Shown one piece after another: positions 14,231 through 18,599 of a stretch of 18,599 nucleotides of DNA (positions are counted from its first letter, which is position 1; each line of letters starts with the position of its first letter). The notes beneath the pieces were generated by a model that searched no databases, was not told where the DNA came from, and saw only the letters and a program-made list of their open reading frames with translations. Origin of the DNA: a bacterium (GTDB lineage Bacteria; Ratteibacteria; UBA8468; B48-G9; JAFGKM01); NCBI GenBank assembly GCA_029548585.1, contig JAKPNC010000083.1:1-18599 (forward strand), in the 5' to 3' direction. Made by a program: the position numbers and the translations under genes.

Positions 14231-14974
14231 ATGACCAGTGACGGTGTCAGGCTTAGAGGCTGGCTTATCCCTTCAAAAGAAAGCAGGGGAGTCATTATAT
14301 GCCTGCATGGTTATCCCGCGAACAAGTCTGATATACTCCATGCAGTCTCCTTTCTTCACCCCGGATTTGACCTCCTTCTTTTTGATTTCAGGGCCCACGG
14401 CGAAAGCGGGGGCCGTATCACCCATTTCGGGCTAAGGGAGCATCTTGATGTAAAGGCGGCATTGGATTTCGCGGCCAGAGATACCCGGACAAGAGGAAAA
14501 AAAGCGGGTATCTGGGGATATTCCATGGGCGGAGCGGCAGGCATCAGGGCTTCTTCTCTTTACGGGGATATAAAGGCCATTGTCACCGATTCCAGTTTTG
14601 CGGATTTTAACGAGATGATAACCGCTTATTACGGCAACGCCGGTCCCTTTAAAAAGCTCTTTTCGGCCTGGGCAAGGATGATGGGGCGGGCGGTTCTGAA
14701 ATCCGATTTCACGGCAAACAGCCCGGAGAAAACTGTGGGCGGGATAAAGGCTCCGATACTGATAATACATTCTATCTCTGACGATTTCGTCCCTTTTTCA
14801 CATGCTGAAAGGCTTTTTGCACGTGCCCCTGAACCGAAAAGGCTCTACCGTGCCGGTGGTCTGCATGACGTTACGGACCGGGAGTTCGGCAGTGGCTACA
14901 GGGAAACCGTCGTCTCCTTCTTTTCACAACATCTTCGGGACCGGGATAAGCACCGGTTACCATCCCACAACTGA
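14231..14974 (+). CDS. Alpha/beta hydrolase, catalytic domain (separated from its anchor by TAG)
   Basis: 247 residues from the ATG at 14231. Serine hydrolase features: oxyanion-loop block CLHGYPANKSD (24-34), FDFRAHGES (51-59), nucleophile S98 in GYSMGG, acid D184 in SISDDFVPF and histidine H212 in GGLHDVT. This is a complete catalytic domain of the prolyl-oligopeptidase-like/BAAT-like small hydrolases often annotated as YqkD/FrsA-type; the substrate is unknown. GGGAG nine bases before the ATG could permit independent or restarted translation, giving a soluble form. Joined to the upstream segment the product would be about 297 residues, membrane-anchored, the normal size. Its last 18 bases overlap the end of the convergent membrane-protein gene. 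Confidence 0.88.
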   Translation: MTSDGVRLRGWLIPSKESRGVIICLHGYPANKSDILHAVSFLHPGFDLLLFDFRAHGESGGRITHFGLREHLDVKAALDFAARDTRTRGKKAGIWGYSMGGAAGIRASSLYGDIKAIVTDSSFADFNEMITAYYGNAGPFKKLFSAWARMMGRAVLKSDFTANSPEKTVGGIKAPILIIHSISDDFVPFSHAERLFARAPEPKRLYRAGGLHDVTDREFGSGYRETVVSFFSQHLRDRDKHRLPSHN

Positions 14975-16870
14975 ACCCGGCTTGTGCAATATAAGGTCGA
15001 GGGCGCTTTCTACTACGATCCATGTGACAGTGCTAAGGATTATCCCGAGAAAGAACGGAACGCTCTTCCTGTAGACATTGTGTCCTCCGAACTTGAGGAT
15101 AACTCCCTTTATTATCCATGCAAGGAATATGGCGAACCACCAGTATGTCAGGGGGGCGGATTCAGCCACGGGAAAACCTATATAATGTATGGGCCACCAA
15201 AGGAACTTGGAGTGAAGAAACATTAGCGCACCCATGACAAATGCGCCTATGGCGGTGAATATGTACCGGGTTAAAATTATATCCTTGCTTATTGGGGTCT
15301 CCATCTTGGGTATCACGAAGTTGGCAACGAATCTTGACATCCCTCCTCCGAAAAACCAGGTTCCGCCTCCTCCCGTTATGCTCAATGCCCCGACCTTGTA
15401 ACCTCCGTATATATGGATCCATGCAGAAGCCAGGTATGATACTATTATCGCTGTAATTATGCCTGCGACGAGTATTTTCCGGGGAATATGCGCGTCTTCC
15501 TGGATCTTGAGAGTATGCCCTGTTGTTGCCATTATGGATGTCCTTATATCTGCCGCCCAGCTGTACTGGAGTCCCATTACCAGGTACCCCTGGGGCGTTA
15601 TTGCTCCCGGAGGCAGGAGGTAGGAAGTATATACCGGGGGTATGCACTGGGCACGGGCCGCGGGAAGTCCGGCCTGGCAGACTATTCTCGTGAGACCCAG
15701 GAATACGACAACGGTGAACATAATGAACATGAAGGATGCGAACCACGGCATTCCGAAATACCTCATGAATGACATCATTGCGATAAAACCGAGTATAAAA
15801 CCCAGAACGGCAGTCCGGTACGAAAAAAGCTCGCTTGAATCATCAACGTGCTGCCTGTGCCCGAAGGCTTTTGCCACGCAATCTGAAAGGTGTTTGCGTG
15901 CACGCCAGAAGAGGGCGGCAACAAGCATGAGCATTCCACCTGCTCCTTCAAACGTGGTTATCGTGGACCGCCCTCCGAAAGCCTCGTTTATACCGGGAAG
16001 CTTGAACCCGCTCATGCTGAGGAGGCCGCTCTGGAGGGTGAACAGGACATGGAAGAGCCAAAGCGACAGAGATACGCTCCTGGGGACAAGGTAGGCAAAA
16101 CCGAGTATGGGGAAGAAAGGGTTGAGGGAAAAACTGGTGCTTTTCCGGAAGAGCGAAATGAATCCCCGGGGTTTTATCATGGCCGTACCGGTAGTGGACA
16201 GCGTTATCCAGTTAAAAAGATAATATGCGAAACAGAGGGCGAACGCAAACCAGAATAGCCTGTTTTTGAAGAGGAGAGGGACCCTGCTTCCTTCTTTTTT
16301 TCTGACCATCTCCATGGGAAGTATGGTAAGGGGATATATGAGTTTCTCCTTTTCGATCCACTGTTTCCGGAAAAGAACCATGAGGCATATGCTGAGGAAT
16401 GAGAAAACAAGCACGAAAAGAAGTATGAAGAGCATGGGTTTCAGCCATATCCCGTAAGGTATTGCCTCTCCCGGAGGGAGCCCCTCGTAGAAGTACTTGA
16501 TTGCAGTATCGTCTTTTATCATGAGGAGAGGGCTCGTTTTGTCTATTATGAGTTCCTGCCACTTGTTGCCTTCAACGGAAAAATACTTCATTCCTGAGAT
16601 GATGGGTATCAGGGATGACATGAATCCCATGCTGGGGAGAACCGAGGCGGTCGAGGCCATGATGAAGATAAGAAGAAGTTCGGACGTTTTCAGTTCCAGG
16701 ACGCGGTGTATCGATGACAGGATAAGGAGAACGAAGAGGCCGAAGATGGCAGCCGGCGCCCAGTATTCCCAGCATAACCGGCCGGATAACGACTTTATGC
16801 TCAGGTATTGATCAACCAATGCCACAAGAATAGATAAAAATATCCCGATAATGAATGCCCTTTTTCGCAT
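14957..16870 (-). CDS. Large polytopic membrane protein, DUF6785/DUF6784 type
   Basis: 637 residues with many hydrophobic segments (about 14 by eye), including 5-22, 38-55, 64-80, 147-170, several between 205 and 450, and others to the C-terminus. The C-terminal block from about 556, WWPIHYIGFPVAES then AWIIKGVILKFGGHNVYR and PFFLGII, is the signature I associate with DUF6784. The N-terminal part fits DUF6785. These paired domains occur mainly in Planctomycetota-, Lentisphaerota- and Armatimonadota-like genomes, and resemble OPT-type oligopeptide transporters in overall layout. The transport role and substrate are inference. The start has AAGGAG seven bases upstream, and a near-consensus promoter lies at 16916-16944. 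It looks monocistronic. Its 3' end overlaps the hydrolase gene tail to tail by 18 bases. Confidence 0.8.
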   Translation of the reverse strand: MRKRAFIIGIFLSILVALVDQYLSIKSLSGRLCWEYWAPAAIFGLFVLLILSSIHRVLELKTSELLLIFIMASTASVLPSMGFMSSLIPIISGMKYFSVEGNKWQELIIDKTSPLLMIKDDTAIKYFYEGLPPGEAIPYGIWLKPMLFILLFVLVFSFLSICLMVLFRKQWIEKEKLIYPLTILPMEMVRKKEGSRVPLLFKNRLFWFAFALCFAYYLFNWITLSTTGTAMIKPRGFISLFRKSTSFSLNPFFPILGFAYLVPRSVSLSLWLFHVLFTLQSGLLSMSGFKLPGINEAFGGRSTITTFEGAGGMLMLVAALFWRARKHLSDCVAKAFGHRQHVDDSSELFSYRTAVLGFILGFIAMMSFMRYFGMPWFASFMFIMFTVVVFLGLTRIVCQAGLPAARAQCIPPVYTSYLLPPGAITPQGYLVMGLQYSWAADIRTSIMATTGHTLKIQEDAHIPRKILVAGIITAIIVSYLASAWIHIYGGYKVGALSITGGGGTWFFGGGMSRFVANFVIPKMETPISKDIILTRYIFTAIGAFVMGALMFLHSKFLWWPIHYIGFPVAESAPLTYWWFAIFLAWIIKGVILKFGGHNVYRKSVPFFLGIILSTVTWIVVESALDLILHKPGSVVGW

Positions 16871-16915
16871 CAGATGGCTCCTTTATATATTTTTTTTCAG
16901 CCTCCACAGTCCTTA

Positions 16916-16944
16916 AATATATATTTTTTAGCTTTTCCTGTCAA
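16916..16944 (-). promoter_or_regulatory. Strong sigma70-type promoter of the DUF6785/6784 membrane protein
   Basis: On the minus strand, a perfect TTGACA (16939-16944), a 17-base spacer and TATATT (16916-16921). Transcription would start near 16909, with a leader of about 39 bases. This is the best-matching promoter in the window. Confidence 0.78.
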
Positions 16945-17025
16945 CATTTTTTAACTTTGAGAGGCTTTTGAAACTCATGGGATCAATGAAATCCTGTCAT
17001 GTCGGACGGTCCAGTCAATATCTCT

Positions 17026-17053
17026 TTGCGTATTTAACCGCTCATGGTATCCT
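17026..17053 (+). promoter_or_regulatory. Possible promoter of the DapB-like dehydrogenase gene
   Basis: TTGCGT (17026-17031), 16-base spacer ending TGG, TATCCT (17048-17053), so the -10 is extended but imperfect. It would give a leader of about 100 bases. The rest of the 295-base gap between the two divergent genes shows no gene and no clear hairpin. Confidence 0.3.
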
Positions 17054-17165
17054 ATATGTCATATTCTTTTCGGCATCTTCCTGCGTCAAACCAGGCGGGA
17101 TTTTGCAACAGAAGGAATCTTCCTGAATTTACTTAACTTTTTGAATGAATAAAACGGAGGTCGGA

Positions 17166-18164
17166 ATGTCAAAGACAAGGGTCGTTGTTTACGGGCTGGG
17201 GCCCATAGGGGCCAAGATGGTAAACTTTCTCCATGAGAGAGGCACGTTCGAGATTGCGGGAGGCGTGGATATAGCCTCCGACAAGGTTGGCAAGGATCTC
17301 GGGGAGATAGGCGGGCTTGGTAAAAAGACAGGCGTTGTCGTGGAGAGTAACGGAAGGGCGCTCCTTGAAAGGATAAAACCGGATGCCGTAGTGCTTACCA
17401 CTACCTCCATTCTTGAAAGGATAAAACCCCAGGTTGAAGAGATTCTTGAAAGCGGAGCGGCCGTAGTTTCAACATGCGAGGAACTGACGTTTCCCTGGAA
17501 GACAAACCCAGGAATTGCCCGGGATATAGATGCCCTTGCGAAAAGGAAGAACGTCGCCGTGCTCGCCACCGGAGTAAATCCCGGATTCCTTATGGACCTG
17601 CTTCCCCTGGTGGCGACGGGAGTATGCAAAAAGGTGGAAGATATCACAGTTTACAGGATACAGGATGCAACAAGCCGCAGGATTCCCTTCCAGAAGAAAG
17701 TCGGAGTAGGCATAGACGTGAAGGAATTCAACGACAGGGTCGAGAAGAAGACCCTGAGACACGTGGGGCTGACGGAATCCATGCACATGATAGCCTCGAG
17801 GATGGGTTGGGATCTTGAAAGGACTCAGGATATTATCGAGCCCGTCATTGCGGATGAAAACTTTTCCCTGCAGGGGAGGACCATAGAAAAGGGATATGTC
17901 CTGGGTGTCCAGCAGACGGGGAAAGGATTTGCGGCAGGCCGGCAGGTTCTGACCCTTGTTTTCAAAGCGGCTGCCGGAATAAACGAGTCATACGACAGAA
18001 TAGTGGTTAACGGGCTTCCACCCATAGATATGACCATAAAGAACGGAGTCAACGGGGATATAGCGACCTGCGCCATGGTGATGAACGCAATACCCGCGGT
18101 TCTCCGCGCTAAACCGGGTCTCAGGACGATGGCTGATATAGAGCCTGTTGCATGCTTTTCATGA
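17166..18164 (+). CDS. DapB-like/2,4-diaminopentanoate dehydrogenase-like oxidoreductase
   Basis: 332 residues from the ATG at 17166, which has GGAGG five bases upstream; an ATG 21 bases earlier lacks a site. The N-terminal Rossmann motif is YGLGPIG (9-15), for NAD(P)H. Further blocks VSTCEELTFPW (101-111) and ATGVNPGFLMDLLP (134-147) match the dihydrodipicolinate-reductase-like family that includes 2,4-diaminopentanoate dehydrogenase (Ord) of ornithine fermentation. The C-terminal part (LTESMHMIASRMGWDLERTQ) also fits. Real DapB is about 250-270 residues and has a different catalytic block, so this is not lysine biosynthesis. No other ornithine-fermentation genes (OrtAB, OraSE) are visible, so the substrate is uncertain. 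A B12-activation-like gene follows after 63 bases on the same strand. Confidence 0.83.
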   Translation: MSKTRVVVYGLGPIGAKMVNFLHERGTFEIAGGVDIASDKVGKDLGEIGGLGKKTGVVVESNGRALLERIKPDAVVLTTTSILERIKPQVEEILESGAAVVSTCEELTFPWKTNPGIARDIDALAKRKNVAVLATGVNPGFLMDLLPLVATGVCKKVEDITVYRIQDATSRRIPFQKKVGVGIDVKEFNDRVEKKTLRHVGLTESMHMIASRMGWDLERTQDIIEPVIADENFSLQGRTIEKGYVLGVQQTGKGFAAGRQVLTLVFKAAAGINESYDRIVVNGLPPIDMTIKNGVNGDIATCAMVMNAIPAVLRAKPGLRTMADIEPVACFS

Positions 18165-18227
18165 CCTCACAGGATTTAAAGGATAACGGCTTGTTTTAGA
18201 ACGTTGAATAATTCAAGGTGTAAAATC

Positions 18228-18599
18228 ATGGGAAATTATTCGGTTAATTGCGCAGACGGCCTTTTTTGCTTCGGGAAGATACCTTTTGAAATAAAAACCG
18301 TGGTGATTGCAGAAAAGATGAGGATTTCTCCCGGCAGTCAGGATTACGGGATTCTTGCCGGCATGGTTGAAAGTGCTTTGAAAACAGGAGTTCCCAGGGC
18401 GATTTACAGGGCGGCGCAGGTGTCCGGCAGAACGCCGGAAACCATCCTGATAGACGGCATATCTTTCAGGAGCAGGCTCCTGAGTGCAAATATCGGGGAA
18501 ACCTGTACGGTTTTTCCCTACGTTGCAACCTGCGGGCGCGAGCTGGACGAATGGTCCCGCCAATATACCGATCCGTTCTTTTCCTATGTGGCTGAAGCC
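18228..18599 (+). CDS. Methionine synthase activation domain-like protein, N-terminal part (cut by right edge)
   Basis: From the ATG at 18228, 124 codons are open to the window edge. AAGGTG seven bases upstream supports the start. No signal peptide. The pattern IAEKMRISPGSQDYGILAG, then GVPRAIYRA, then GISFRSRLLSANIGE, then TVFPYVATCGRELDEWSRQY resembles stand-alone proteins related to the activation domain of B12-dependent methionine synthase. These bind SAM and support reductive reactivation of corrinoids. The match is by pattern memory, and the diagnostic C-terminal half is missing, so the call is tentative. An association with the upstream dehydrogenase (63-base gap, same strand) is possible. 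A corrinoid link to the URO-D-like gene at 8367-9425 is only speculation. Confidence 0.55.
   Translation, partial: MGNYSVNCADGLFCFGKIPFEIKTVVIAEKMRISPGSQDYGILAGMVESALKTGVPRAIYRAAQVSGRTPETILIDGISFRSRLLSANIGETCTVFPYVATCGRELDEWSRQYTDPFFSYVAEA

Noticed and set aside
18221..18226. TAAAAT just before the last gene as its -10
   Set aside because: It would put transcription start after the ATG at 18228, which has its own ribosome site AAGGTG; likely just spacer sequence.
1..18599. CRISPR arrays, tRNA or rRNA genes, insertion sequences, phage or defence modules
   Set aside because: No regular repeats, cloverleaf-like segments, transposase or recombinase motifs, or paired terminal repeats were found on either strand.

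Overview
The window looks like a chromosomal segment from a Gram-negative-type bacterium of moderate, roughly balanced GC content. Export signals and lipoboxes are common: a DUF3300 protein, a TPR protein, a CGPYFP-type protein, a PHP protein and an M48 lipoprotein. The family mix (DUF4416, DUF6785/DUF6784-type membrane protein, URO-D-like methyltransferase relative, GH172/DUF2961, the DUF3142 pair) is one I associate with Desulfobacterota-like, Omnitrophota/PVC-like or related uncultured lineages. I cannot place it more precisely. I see no rRNA, tRNA, CRISPR array, insertion sequence or phage gene.

Layout. Left (1-1346, minus strand): the start of an exported DUF3300 protein running off the edge, and an exported TPR protein. 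Next (1512-4474, plus): two overlapping exported genes, a DUF3142-like protein and a large CGPYFP-type protein, a pair of unknown function. Centre left (9425 down to 4693, minus): a tight cluster of URO-D-like protein, lipoyl synthase, glutamine-dependent NAD synthetase and, 84 bases later, a GH172/DUF2961 glycosidase. Centre (9674-11318, plus): a dCTP deaminase homologue whose catalytic glutamate position reads glutamine, then an exported PHP phosphoesterase. Then (13449 down to 11340, minus): mnmE followed by an M48 lipoprotein protease. Next (13574-14974, plus): DUF4416 and an alpha/beta hydrolase whose N-terminal anchor is separated from the catalytic domain by an in-frame TAG. Right: a large DUF6785/6784-type membrane protein (minus, 16870-14957), a 2,4-diaminopentanoate-dehydrogenase-like oxidoreductase (plus), and the start of a protein resembling the B12-dependent methionine synthase activation domain, cut by the right edge.

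How it fits together. Most divergent gene pairs have readable sigma70-type promoters, and many carry a TGn extended -10. These promoters help settle several start codons: the DUF3142, mnmE and DUF4416 genes all begin downstream of the most upstream in-frame start, and the deaminase appears leaderless. Housekeeping functions (NAD, lipoate, tRNA modification, nucleotide metabolism) are interleaved with poorly characterised envelope and metabolic genes. No single obvious new system emerges. The most surprising points are the Glu-to-Gln change in the deaminase, the amber-split hydrolase, and the uncharacterised DUF3142/CGPYFP pair.
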